A stretch of DNA of 64,000 nucleotides from Streptomyces sp. NBC_00162 (GTDB lineage: Bacteria > Actinomycetota > Actinomycetes > Streptomycetales > Streptomycetaceae). Each line of letters begins with the position of its first letter. Position 1 is the stretch's first letter. The stretch is from contig NZ_CP102509.1 of the NCBI RefSeq assembly GCF_024611995.1, positions 5,084,001 through 5,148,000 on the forward strand. Direction: 5' to 3'. The position numbers were made by a program, and so were the translations under genes. Shown piece by piece: positions 25,293-33,048 of the stretch. The notes below the pieces were generated by a model. The model was not told the DNA's origin. It made no database searches and saw only the letters and a program-made list of their open reading frames with translations.

Positions 25293-27619
25293 CCGCGACC
25301 GACCCCGTCAAGGCCGTGTCCCTGCCCGTTCCCGTTTCCATCGACCCGTCCATCGCGCCACCCGGCACCCGCAACTTCCGCGACGCAGGCGGGATCCCGG
25401 CCGACCAGTGGCACGCCGACCAGAACGGCGAGACCCTCGTCCCCACCCACTGCTGCTTCTGCGGCGTGCAGTGCGGGATGTACCTGCGCGTGGACAAGCA
25501 CGGCAAGGTCTTCGGCGTGGAGCCGCGCAACCACGACATCAACCGGATGCGGCTGTGCCCCAAGGGCATCAACGCCTATCAGCAGGTCAACCACCCAGAC
25601 CGGCTCACGGCCCCGCTGATGCGCCGCTCCCGCGACGAGGAGTTCAAGGAGGCCTCCTGGGAGGAGGCCCTCGACTTCACCGTCTCCGAGATCCGGCGCA
25701 TCCAGCAGGCGTACGGCAACGACGCCTTCGGCCTGCTCGGCGGCGCCAGCCTGTTCTCCGAGAAGACCTACCTGGTCGGCAAGTTCGCCCGGGTCGCCCT
25801 GAAGACCAAGCACGTCGACTACAACGGCCGCCTGTGCATGGTCAGCGCCGCCGGGGCCAACAAGCTCGCCTTCGGCATCGACCGGGCCGGCAACCCCTTC
25901 TCCGACATCCTCCTCACCGACTGCCTGCTCATCGCCGGGTCGAACGTGGGGGAGTGCTTTCCCGTGATGACCCAGTACCTGTGGGGCGCCCGGGACCGCG
26001 GCGCCTCGCTGATCGTCATCGACCCGCGCGAGACGGCCATCGCGCGCACCGCCGACATCCACGTCGCCCTCAAGCCCGGCACCGACGCCGCCTTCTTCAA
26101 CGCCGTCCTGCACGTGATCGTCGCCGAGGGACTGACCGACGAGACCTACCTCGCCGCCCACACCACCGGCTGGGAGGAGGTCAAGCAGACCGTCGCCGCC
26201 TACCCGCCCGCCCGGTCCGCCGAGATCTGCGGGATCCCGGCCGAGCAGATCGTCCAGGTCGCCCGGGTCTTCGCCGCGGCGGACAAGGCCATGGCCTGGC
26301 ACGCCCGCGGCATCGAACACCACTCCCAGGGTGTCGAGAACTGCCTCACGGTGATCAACCTGTGCGTCGCCACCGGCAACATCGGCAAGCCGGGCGCCGG
26401 CTACGGCACCATCACCGGCCAGGGCAACGGCCAGGGCGGCCGCGAGCACGGCCAGAAGTCCGACCTCCTCCCCGGCGGCCGCTCGATCTCCAACCCGGAA
26501 CACCGGGCCCAGATCTGCCGGATCTGGGGGATCGAGGAGTCCGAACTCCCGGGCGCCGGAACCTCCATGATGGAGATGGTCTGGCAGATGCAGCGGCGGG
26601 AGATCCGCGGCCTCATCGGCATCTGCAACAACCCCTTCGTCTCCCTCCCCAACTACGCGGTGGTCAAGGACGGCTACGACACCGCCGAGTTCCACGCCCA
26701 GTTCGACTTCTTCCTCTCCGAGACCGCCGCCAACGCCCACGTCGTCTTCCCCGTCACCACCTGGGCCGAGGACGAAGGGGTGATGGCCAACGCCGAGGCC
26801 CGGGTGGTCAAGCACAACAAGGCCCAGGAGCCCCCCGCCGGAGTGCGCACCGACACCTGGGTCATCTGCGAGCTGGCCAGACGCCTCGGCGCCGGCCACC
26901 ACTTCGACTTCCCCGGCTCCCGCGAGGTGTTCGAGGAGCTGCGCGTCGCCTCCGCCGGCACGGTCAACGACTACTACGGCATCACCTACGAGCGCCTGGA
27001 GGAGACCGGCGGGATCGCCTGGCCCTGCCCCTCCACCGAGCACCCGGGCACCCCCCGGCTGTTCGAGGACGGCCGGACCTGCCACCCCGACGGAAAGATC
27101 CACATGCAGGTCGTGGAATGGCATCCGCCCATGGACGCCTACACCGAGGAGTACCCCCTCTCCCTCACCACCGGCCGCACCGTCGCGCACTTCCTCTCCG
27201 GCAACCAGACCCGCCGCCTGGGCGCCCTCGTCGAACAGACCCCGCGCCCCTGGGTCGAGGTCCACCCCTCGCACGGCTTCAGGAACGGCGACCCGGTCCG
27301 GGTGGTCACCCGCCGCGGCAGCGAGGTCTTCCCGGCCCTGGTCACCGAGGCCATCCGCCCCGACACCGTCTTCATCCCGTACCACTGGCCCGTCCCGACG
27401 GCCGCGAACGCCCTGACCATCGACGCCCTCGACCCCCGCTCGAAGATCCCCGAGTACAAGGTCTGCGCCGCCCGTGTCGAGGCCGCCGACCGGATCGACG
27501 AGGTCCCCGCGCCGCCCACCGCCCCGGGCCAGGAGGCCTACCCGGAGGCCCAGGTCTCCCGCACCGACCCCCTGCCCCCCACGTCCCCGCAGGGCCGTGG
27601 CACGGCGGAGAGGAGCTGA
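25289..27619 (+). CDS. Molybdopterin oxidoreductase catalytic subunit, nitrate-reductase-like
   Basis: A 776-residue MopB-superfamily protein. The N-terminal [4Fe-4S] motif is Cys55-x2-Cys58-x3-Cys62-x27-Cys90. The predicted Mo ligand is Cys183 in NGRLCMVSA, close to the RLCMSSA form of assimilatory and periplasmic nitrate reductases. GNIGKPGAGYGTITGQGNGQGG and the C-terminal dihydride-type fold (TTGRTVAHFLSGNQTRR, VFIPYHWP) are also present. There is no Tat signal, so it is cytoplasmic. Two NarK transporters flank the locus, which makes nitrate a plausible substrate, but a Rieske partner is atypical for nitrate reductases. GTG 25289 overlaps the previous stop. Confidence 0.85.
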   Translation: MTATDPVKAVSLPVPVSIDPSIAPPGTRNFRDAGGIPADQWHADQNGETLVPTHCCFCGVQCGMYLRVDKHGKVFGVEPRNHDINRMRLCPKGINAYQQVNHPDRLTAPLMRRSRDEEFKEASWEEALDFTVSEIRRIQQAYGNDAFGLLGGASLFSEKTYLVGKFARVALKTKHVDYNGRLCMVSAAGANKLAFGIDRAGNPFSDILLTDCLLIAGSNVGECFPVMTQYLWGARDRGASLIVIDPRETAIARTADIHVALKPGTDAAFFNAVLHVIVAEGLTDETYLAAHTTGWEEVKQTVAAYPPARSAEICGIPAEQIVQVARVFAAADKAMAWHARGIEHHSQGVENCLTVINLCVATGNIGKPGAGYGTITGQGNGQGGREHGQKSDLLPGGRSISNPEHRAQICRIWGIEESELPGAGTSMMEMVWQMQRREIRGLIGICNNPFVSLPNYAVVKDGYDTAEFHAQFDFFLSETAANAHVVFPVTTWAEDEGVMANAEARVVKHNKAQEPPAGVRTDTWVICELARRLGAGHHFDFPGSREVFEELRVASAGTVNDYYGITYERLEETGGIAWPCPSTEHPGTPRLFEDGRTCHPDGKIHMQVVEWHPPMDAYTEEYPLSLTTGRTVAHFLSGNQTRRLGALVEQTPRPWVEVHPSHGFRNGDPVRVVTRRGSEVFPALVTEAIRPDTVFIPYHWPVPTAANALTIDALDPRSKIPEYKVCAARVEAADRIDEVPAPPTAPGQEAYPEAQVSRTDPLPPTSPQGRGTAERS

Positions 27620-27625
27620 CCCGCC

Positions 27626-28225
27626 ATGATGGGCCGCACGATCTTCATCGACCCGGGTCGCTGCATCGGCTGCCAGGCCTGTGTCTCCGCCTGCCGCGAA
27701 TGCGACTCCCACCGCGGCAAGTCGATGATCCACCTGGACTACACCGAACCCGGCATGTCCGTCGCCTCCCTCCCGACCGTCTGCATGCACTGCGAGGACC
27801 CGGTCGCCCCCTGCGCCGAGGTCTGCCCCGCCGACGCGATCCTGGTGACCGCCGACGGCGTGGTCCAGCAGGCCGACACCACCCGCTGCATCGGCTGCGC
27901 CAACTGCGTCAACGCCTGCCCCTTCGGCGTCCCGAAGATCGACCTCCAGGCGAAGCTGCAGATGAAGTGCAACCTCTGCTACGACCGCACCGCCTACGGC
28001 CTGGCCCCCATGTGCGCCACCGTCTGCCCCACCGGCGCCCTCTTCTACGGAACCCTCGAGGAGCTCCAGGCCGAGCGCCCCGGAGTCCAGGTCGCCGACT
28101 CCTTCGCCTTCGGCGACGTGATGGTCAGCACCGGCGTGGCGATGGTCGTCCCCGCCGACAAGGTCCAGTGGCCCGTCCCCGGCGGCCTGCCCGTGGTCGA
28201 GGTGAACGGAGTGGACGTCCGATGA
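27626..28225 (+). CDS. Four-cluster [4Fe-4S] ferredoxin-type electron-transfer subunit
   Basis: A 199-residue protein of the NarH/DmsB/PsrB type. Four Cys motifs are visible: CIGCQACVSACREC, CMHCEDPVAPCAEVCP, CIGCANCVNACPFG and CNLCYDRT...CATVCPTG. These would hold four clusters and wire the Mo subunit to the membrane or Rieske subunits. There is no signal peptide. The ATG lies 6 bp after the Mo-subunit stop and the 3' end overlaps the Rieske gene by 4 bp (ATGA), so this is one operon. Confidence 0.9.
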   Translation: MMGRTIFIDPGRCIGCQACVSACRECDSHRGKSMIHLDYTEPGMSVASLPTVCMHCEDPVAPCAEVCPADAILVTADGVVQQADTTRCIGCANCVNACPFGVPKIDLQAKLQMKCNLCYDRTAYGLAPMCATVCPTGALFYGTLEELQAERPGVQVADSFAFGDVMVSTGVAMVVPADKVQWPVPGGLPVVEVNGVDVR

Positions 28226-28875
28226 GCGTCACCGAACAGCCGCCTCCCGCACCCGGTCCCGACGGCGACGCCGCCGCCGAGCAGCTCCGCGACCGGATCA
28301 GCGCCGACTCCCTCACCACCCGCCGCGACTACCTGCGGATCGTCGCCACCGTCTCCGGCGGCCTGGCCATCGGCGGCGTCGGCGTCGCCGCCGGCATCCT
28401 GCACCGGCACGGCGACAGCGAGAAGCTGCCCGAGCCCAAGCTGGTCGCCGCCGAGCTGGCGCCCGGCCAGTCCGTCGCCTTCCGGTTCCCCGGAGACGAG
28501 GACCGGGCCCTGGCCGTACGGCTGGCCGACGGCACCCTCGTGGGCTACTCCGCCGTCTGCACCCACTTGGCCTGCGGCGTGCTCTGGCGCGAGGACCGGG
28601 GCCTCGATGGGGAGCTGTACTGCCCCTGCCACGAGGGCGTCTTCGACGTCCGCACCGGCGAGGTGACCGCGGGCCCGCCACCTCGACCGCTCCCCATGGT
28701 CTTCCTGACCGAGCAGACCGACGGCAGCGTCTGGGCCATCGCCACCGCCCGCTCGGGAGAGCCGGCCAAGGACGCCCTGTGCCGGCAGTTCGGCGATACC
28801 CGCCCCGAGACGAGCCGCCAGCTGGGCTGCCCCGGAGCCGATCGCGCCACTTCGAACGAGAGCGGGCGGACGTGA
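28222..28875 (+). CDS. Rieske [2Fe-2S] protein with Tat-like anchor
   Basis: A 217-residue protein. Residues ~33-62 are a twin-arginine-like anchor (TTRRDYLRIVATVSG followed by a hydrophobic stretch). The Rieske domain has the cluster ligands Cys113 and His115 in CTHLAC and Cys134 and His137 in CPCHEGVF. Cys118 and Cys136 are placed for the usual disulfide. It is probably membrane-tethered on the outer face. In this operon it may exchange electrons between the quinone pool or bc1-type carriers and the Mo complex; direction is unknown. Its stop overlaps the next GTG. Confidence 0.9.
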   Translation: MSVTEQPPPAPGPDGDAAAEQLRDRISADSLTTRRDYLRIVATVSGGLAIGGVGVAAGILHRHGDSEKLPEPKLVAAELAPGQSVAFRFPGDEDRALAVRLADGTLVGYSAVCTHLACGVLWREDRGLDGELYCPCHEGVFDVRTGEVTAGPPPRPLPMVFLTEQTDGSVWAIATARSGEPAKDALCRQFGDTRPETSRQLGCPGADRATSNESGRT

Positions 28876-29240
28876 CCGACGCACAGCTGCCTCCGCGCCC
28901 CGACTACCACCCGGGGAGTGCCCAGCCCCGGCTCAACCGGCCGGTGCGCGAGCGGTATCCGCAGATCCGCTCCACCAGCGGCTACGGGGACCCGCGGATC
29001 CGGCACACGGGCCCCGGCCCGGGAGCCGGCACCGAACAGGAGCCGGAGCGGTCCTCGAAGCTCAACGCCCGTCTGACCCTGGCCCTCACCGTGGTCATCG
29101 GACAGCTCTGGGCGCTGACCGTGACCGTCAACGAGTGGATGAAGGGCAACACCGGCACGGCCTGGTGGGGGGCGGGATTCCTGATCCTGTCCTTCCTCGT
29201 CGTGATCGCGCTGTGGCTCCTCGACCCGAAGGACCGATGA
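28872..29240 (+). CDS. Small two-helix membrane protein of the Mo-oxidoreductase operon
   Basis: A 122-residue protein. The N-terminal ~65 residues are Pro/Arg-rich and hydrophilic. Two hydrophobic helices follow (LTLALTVVIGQLWALTVTVN and WWGAGFLILSFLVVIALWLL), then a short charged tail. No family is recognised. It overlaps both neighbours by 4 bp (GTGA before, ATGA after), so it is translated with the Rieske protein and NarK2. It may be an assembly or accessory subunit; this is inference. Confidence 0.7.
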   Translation: MTDAQLPPRPDYHPGSAQPRLNRPVRERYPQIRSTSGYGDPRIRHTGPGPGAGTEQEPERSSKLNARLTLALTVVIGQLWALTVTVNEWMKGNTGTAWWGAGFLILSFLVVIALWLLDPKDR

Positions 29241-30670
29241 CGATGTCCATACGCACGAACACCGACTCCGCGGTGCGCTCGCACCGGGCGGAGACCTACA
29301 AGCCCGGCGCCACCATCGGCGACTGGCGGCCCGAGGACGACGGCTTCTGGCAGTCCACCGGCCGCAAGGTCGCCCAGCGCAACCTCTGGGTCTCGATCCC
29401 CGCGCTGATGCTCGGCTTCGTGGTCTGGCAGGTCTGGTCGGTCACCGTCGTCAAGCTCAACGACGTCGGCTTCGCCTTCTCCAAGTCCCAGCTGTTCTGG
29501 CTGACCGCCATCCCCGGCATCACCGGCGGCACCTTCCGGATCCTGTACACCTTCATCGGGCCGATCTTCGGCGAGCGGAAGTTCACCGCCTTCAGCACGA
29601 TCATCCTCATCGCGCCGATGCTGTGGCTGGGCCTCGCGCTCCAGGACACCGGCACCCCCTACTGGGAACTGGCGCTGATCGCGGCCGTCTGCGGCATCGG
29701 CGGCGCGAACTTCGCCTCCTCGATGGCCAACATCGGCTTCTTCTTCCCCAAGCGGGAGAAGGGCAGCGCCAACGGCCTCAACGGCGGTCTCGGCAACCTC
29801 GGCGTGAGCGTGGTCCAGCTGGTCGCCCCCCTGGTGGTGACCGCCGCCGTACTCGGCGCCCCGGCCGGCGGTCCGCAGCACGACGCCAAGGAGAGCACCG
29901 ACATCTGGCTGCAGAACGGCGCCTTCCTCTGGGTGCCGCTGCTGGTCATCATGGCCCTGCTCGCCTGGTTCCTGATGAACGACCTCAAGGTGGCCGCGGC
30001 CCCCTTCAGCCAGCAGAAGATCATCTTCAAGCGCAAGCACAACTGGCTGATGACCTGGCTCTACGTCGGCACGTTCGGGTCCTTCATCGGCTTCGCCGCG
30101 GGCCTGCCGCTGCTGATCAAGAACAACTTCGAGGCGCAGGGCTACCAGGCCACCACCTATGCGTGGATCGGCCCCTTCGTCGGCGCGCTCATGCGCTGGG
30201 CCGGCGGCTGGCTCGCCGACAAGATCGGCGGTGCCAGGGTCACCATGCTGTCCTTCGTCGGCATGGCGGCCTCGCTGGTGGTGATCATCTTCGCGCTGCC
30301 GCACCAGGGCGACCAGGGCAGCTTCTGGGCCTTCTTCACCGGCTTCCTGGCGGCCTTCGCCTTCTCCGGCCTCGGCAACGGCTCGACCTTCCGGCAGATC
30401 CCGGTGATCTTCCGCGACCAGCACATGCGGGAGGCTGCGGACAAGGGGCCGGAGGCGCAGCGCGCCGCGCTGCAGCAGTCCGAGATGGAGGCGGGCGCCG
30501 TCACCGGCTTCTCCTCCGCCATCGCCGCCTACGGCTTCTTCTTCATCCCCGCGATGTTCGCCGCCATGACGGTCACGAGCGCGCTGTGGATCTTCATCTG
30601 CTTCTACGCCAGCTGCCTGGCGGTGTGCTGGTGGTTCTACGCCCGCAAGGGCGCCGAGGCTCCCAGCTGA
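29237..30670 (+). CDS. narK: NarK-type nitrate/nitrite MFS transporter (second copy)
   Basis: A 477-residue 12-helix carrier, a close paralogue of the gene at 18193. It shares GIGGANFASSMANIGFFFPK, GGLGNLGVSVVQL, SQQKIIFKRKHNWLMTWLY and GNGSTFRQIPVIFRDQH, and the two C-termini have the same AYGFFFIPAMFA and WWFYAR...GAEAPS. It is the last gene of the Mo-oxidoreductase operon (ATGA overlap with the small membrane gene), strengthening a link of that enzyme to nitrate or nitrite. Two near-duplicate carriers flanking pfl and the Mo enzyme suggest a duplication, with one copy placed under separate control. Confidence 0.93.
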   Translation: MTMSIRTNTDSAVRSHRAETYKPGATIGDWRPEDDGFWQSTGRKVAQRNLWVSIPALMLGFVVWQVWSVTVVKLNDVGFAFSKSQLFWLTAIPGITGGTFRILYTFIGPIFGERKFTAFSTIILIAPMLWLGLALQDTGTPYWELALIAAVCGIGGANFASSMANIGFFFPKREKGSANGLNGGLGNLGVSVVQLVAPLVVTAAVLGAPAGGPQHDAKESTDIWLQNGAFLWVPLLVIMALLAWFLMNDLKVAAAPFSQQKIIFKRKHNWLMTWLYVGTFGSFIGFAAGLPLLIKNNFEAQGYQATTYAWIGPFVGALMRWAGGWLADKIGGARVTMLSFVGMAASLVVIIFALPHQGDQGSFWAFFTGFLAAFAFSGLGNGSTFRQIPVIFRDQHMREAADKGPEAQRAALQQSEMEAGAVTGFSSAIAAYGFFFIPAMFAAMTVTSALWIFICFYASCLAVCWWFYARKGAEAPS

Positions 30671-30707
30671 GCGGAGGAGCCGCCGACGGCGGCCGTACTC
30701 TGGAGGC

Positions 30708-30908
30708 ATGAGCACCCCCGCCGCCTCCGACCCGCAGACCGAGCCTGCCGTGCCGCCGAAGCCCAGGCCCCGGCTGGTCTTCGACGACCCGCTGGACCAG
30801 CAGTCCTCGGACGACACCGACCGGGGCTGGGGCGAGCGGCCGCTCGCCGGCGGAAGCGCGGCCGACCTGGCCCGCTTCCTCGACGAGAAGCCCCCGCACC
30901 ACATCTGA
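30708..30908 (+). CDS. Small hypothetical protein
   Basis: A 66-residue acidic, Pro-rich, soluble protein with no recognised family; the segments RPRLVFDDPLDQQSSDDTDRGW and ADLARFLDEKPPHH stand out. GGAGG lies 1-6 nt before the ATG, and TACTCT could be a -10 overlapping it, so both leadered and leaderless translation are possible. It ends 31 bp from the convergent mscL. Confidence 0.55.
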   Translation: MSTPAASDPQTEPAVPPKPRPRLVFDDPLDQQSSDDTDRGWGERPLAGGSAADLARFLDEKPPHHI

Positions 30909-30922
30909 GCCGTCGTGGCGGC

Positions 30923-30939
30923 CCGGCCGGACCGGCCGG
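30923..30939. terminator. Weak palindrome between small ORF and mscL
   Basis: CCGGCCGG, one base, CCGGCCGG. It lies exactly between convergent stops. The one-base centre is short for a hairpin loop, so its terminator role is doubtful. Confidence 0.3.
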
Positions 30940-31440
30940 CTAGAACGCGTCGCGCGACCCCGGTGCCCCGGTGCCACCGCCGTTGGCCCCCCGCTGAGCG
31001 ACCAGGGCGTCCCGGATGTCCTTGAGGACCTCCAGCTCCGTGATCTCCATGGTCTCCTGGACGCCTTCCCTGGCCTTGCGGCGTGCCTCCACCTTGGCGA
31101 GGTACTTCGCCATCGGCAGCACCATGAGGAAGTACACGACGGCCGCGGTGATCAGGAAGGTGAGCGCGGCATTGAGCACCGAGCCCCACAGGATCTCGAC
31201 GCCCGTGGGCTGACCGCTCGCGTCGATGGCGCAGGGGTCCTTCAGACACGACTTGTAGACGTCGAGGTTCTTGGTCCCGATGGCTCCCACCAGCGGGCTG
31301 ATGATTCCCTTGACGATGGAGTTCACGATGTTCGTGAACGCCGCGCCGATGACCACGGCGACCGCCAGGTCGACCACGTTGCCGCGCATCAGGAAGGCTT
31401 TGAAGCCCGCCAGGACGCTCTCCTTCTTCTTCTCGCTCAC
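30940..31440 (-). CDS. mscL: Large-conductance mechanosensitive channel
   Basis: A 166-residue MscL. It has the amphipathic N-terminal helix and pore helix FLMRGNVVDLAVAVVIGAAF, GIISPLVG, a periplasmic loop with two Cys, the second helix FLITAAVVYFLMVLP, and a cytoplasmic coiled C-terminal helix (EITELEVLKDIRDAL). It releases solutes on osmotic downshock. The loop Cys pair and the Gly/Ala-rich tail make it slightly longer than the E. coli form. The GTG at 31440 is chosen because homology begins at SEKKKES and AAAGG lies upstream. Confidence 0.93.
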   Translation of the reverse strand: MSEKKKESVLAGFKAFLMRGNVVDLAVAVVIGAAFTNIVNSIVKGIISPLVGAIGTKNLDVYKSCLKDPCAIDASGQPTGVEILWGSVLNAALTFLITAAVVYFLMVLPMAKYLAKVEARRKAREGVQETMEITELEVLKDIRDALVAQRGANGGGTGAPGSRDAF

Positions 31441-31563
31441 CACTGAGCCTTTCTTCACATGTGCCGAACACGGAGCCAACGGTTCCGAAAACTACGGCAG
31501 TCCGGCCTCGGCGTGTCCAATCGGCCCCCACCTCGAGGTGACTTGACTGAGCGCGTGTGCGAA

Positions 31564-32145
31564 TCAACACAACGTCACCGCCAGTCGAGCCGTCGCGCCC
31601 GCCCCCACGAGAGCCCGCGCGGTGTCCCGCGGCACGGACAGGACCACCAGCGCCCCACCGTCCCCAACACCCTGGTCGGCAGGGGGCACTTCGGCAACCC
31701 TGGCCCCAGCGGCCACCACCCTCGGGGGTCCGGCGCGCTCCGCCGCGACCACGTCGACCCGGTCCCCGGGCCGCAGCAGCCGCACCGTCGCCGCGTCCGC
31801 GATGCGCACCGGGGCCGACACCATCCGCACCGCCACGGGTGGAGCCGCGCCCGGGGAGGCCCGTACCTCCGGGGGCGCGGCTCCCCGCGAGGCCTGAGCC
31901 TCCGTCCCGCCCGCGGCCAGCGCCGCCGCCGCGACGGCCAGCCCGGCCGAGACGGCCCGCCGCCTGCGCCGCAGGGCCCTGCGCAGCCGGTCGCCACCCC
32001 GCCCGACCCGCAACGGCGGGAAGGAGGGCACCGAGCGCGCGGGAGGACACGTGGAGGAGCACAGGGAAGGCGGGGCGGGGGAGGGGACAGCGGAAGGGAC
32101 GGAAGAGGAAGCAGAAGAGGAAGAGGGCGCGGACGTACGGGACAT
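31564..32145 (-). CDS. SAF-domain, RcpC/CpaB-like membrane protein
   Basis: A 193-residue protein. It has a Ser/Pro-rich N-terminus, a basic stretch (DRLRRALRRRRR), a single membrane helix (AVSAGLAVAAAALAAG) and a C-terminal SAF-like beta domain. RPGDRVDVVAAE there is the core of RcpC/CpaB pilus-assembly proteins. No tad/flp pilus genes are in the window, so the role is open. The ATG at 32145 follows GGTGGTG. Typical streptomycete homologues of this kind sit near mscL, as here. Confidence 0.65.
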   Translation of the reverse strand: MSRTSAPSSSSASSSVPSAVPSPAPPSLCSSTCPPARSVPSFPPLRVGRGGDRLRRALRRRRRAVSAGLAVAAAALAAGGTEAQASRGAAPPEVRASPGAAPPVAVRMVSAPVRIADAATVRLLRPGDRVDVVAAERAGPPRVVAAGARVAEVPPADQGVGDGGALVVLSVPRDTARALVGAGATARLAVTLC

Positions 32146-32282
32146 GAGGCACCACCAGTCGGAGTGAGTCGCTGTGTCCGGACCCGGCGCCCGGACACAA
32201 CTCACGATCCGGCCTCCCGCCGGATCCCGCTCCGGCCTGTGGATGATCCCCAGGTTGTGGACAACGGCGTCACCCGCAGGTG

Positions 32283-32975
32283 TCAGATCCCGGCCCGGAC
32301 CCGCCCCAGCGCCGCCACCGGGTCCGCGGCCCGCGTCACCGACCGCCCGACCACGATGTGGGAGGCCCCCGCCCCGAAGGCGGCTCCCGGGCTGCCGCCC
32401 CGGGCGTGCCCGCCCTCGGCCGCGCCCGGCAGCGTCACCCCTGGGGTGACGATCAGCGGCTCCGGCCCCAGCGCGGCCCGCAGGGCCCCGACCTCCCGGG
32501 GCGAGGCGATGACCCCGTCACACCCGGCGGCCACCGCGAGCCGGGCGAGGCGCAGCACCTGCTCCTCTGTGCTCCCAGCGGCGATGCCGACGTCGGCGAG
32601 GTCGCTCCCGGTCATGCTCGTGACCACGGTCAGCGCGAGCACCCTCAGCCGCGGGAACTCCCGCGCGGCCTCGACCGCCGCCGTCAGGATTCCCGTGCCG
32701 CCCATGGCGTGCACGGTCACCATCGACACGCCCAGCGCGCCCGCCGCCCGGACCGCGCCGGCGACGGAGTCGGGTATCTCGAAGAGCTTCAGGTCGAGGA
32801 AGACCTCGTGCCCCCGGCCGGTGAGCTCCCGGACCAGCCCGGGCCCCGCGCTGGTGAGCAGCTCCAGGCCGACCTTGTAGTGGCCGCAGGCATCCCCGAG
32901 CCGCGCGACGAGGGCCTCTGCCGCTCCGCGGTCGTCGAAGTCGAGGGCGACGATGATCCGGTTCCCGTTGTTCAC
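32283..32975 (-). CDS. Orotidine 5'-phosphate decarboxylase-like protein (altered catalytic motif)
   Basis: A 230-residue TIM-barrel protein of the OMP decarboxylase class I family. The opening RIIVALDFDD and the substrate Lys in HYKVGLEL are seen. So is GVTLPGA, the equivalent of the phosphate loop, followed by an insert (GHARGGSPGAAFGAG) and HIVVGRSVT. The family DxKxxD catalytic motif reads DLKLFE, with Glu replacing the second Asp that completes the tetrad from the partner subunit. Streptomycetes usually make UMP with a longer class II PyrF in a pyr operon elsewhere, so this may be a paralogue with different activity. The GTG start is probably leaderless (GACAAT 6 nt upstream). Confidence 0.75.
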   Translation of the reverse strand: MNNGNRIIVALDFDDRGAAEALVARLGDACGHYKVGLELLTSAGPGLVRELTGRGHEVFLDLKLFEIPDSVAGAVRAAGALGVSMVTVHAMGGTGILTAAVEAAREFPRLRVLALTVVTSMTGSDLADVGIAAGSTEEQVLRLARLAVAAGCDGVIASPREVGALRAALGPEPLIVTPGVTLPGAAEGGHARGGSPGAAFGAGASHIVVGRSVTRAADPVAALGRVRAGI

Positions 32976-32991
32976 GCCGTCATTGTCGCGG

Positions 32992-33048
32992 CCACCGCTC
33001 TACGGCAGCTCCACCGCTCTACAGCAGCTCCACCGCTCTACGGCAGTT
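32992..33048. repeat. Three 19-bp tandem repeats over the mtnP stop codon
   Basis: Units CCACCGCTCTACGGCAGCT (32992-33010), 33011-33029 and 33030-33048 differ by one to two bases. The third contains the mtnP stop. The period is not a multiple of three and each unit repeats the stop trinucleotide. The copies fill the mtnP-OMPDC gap. Confidence 0.8.
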
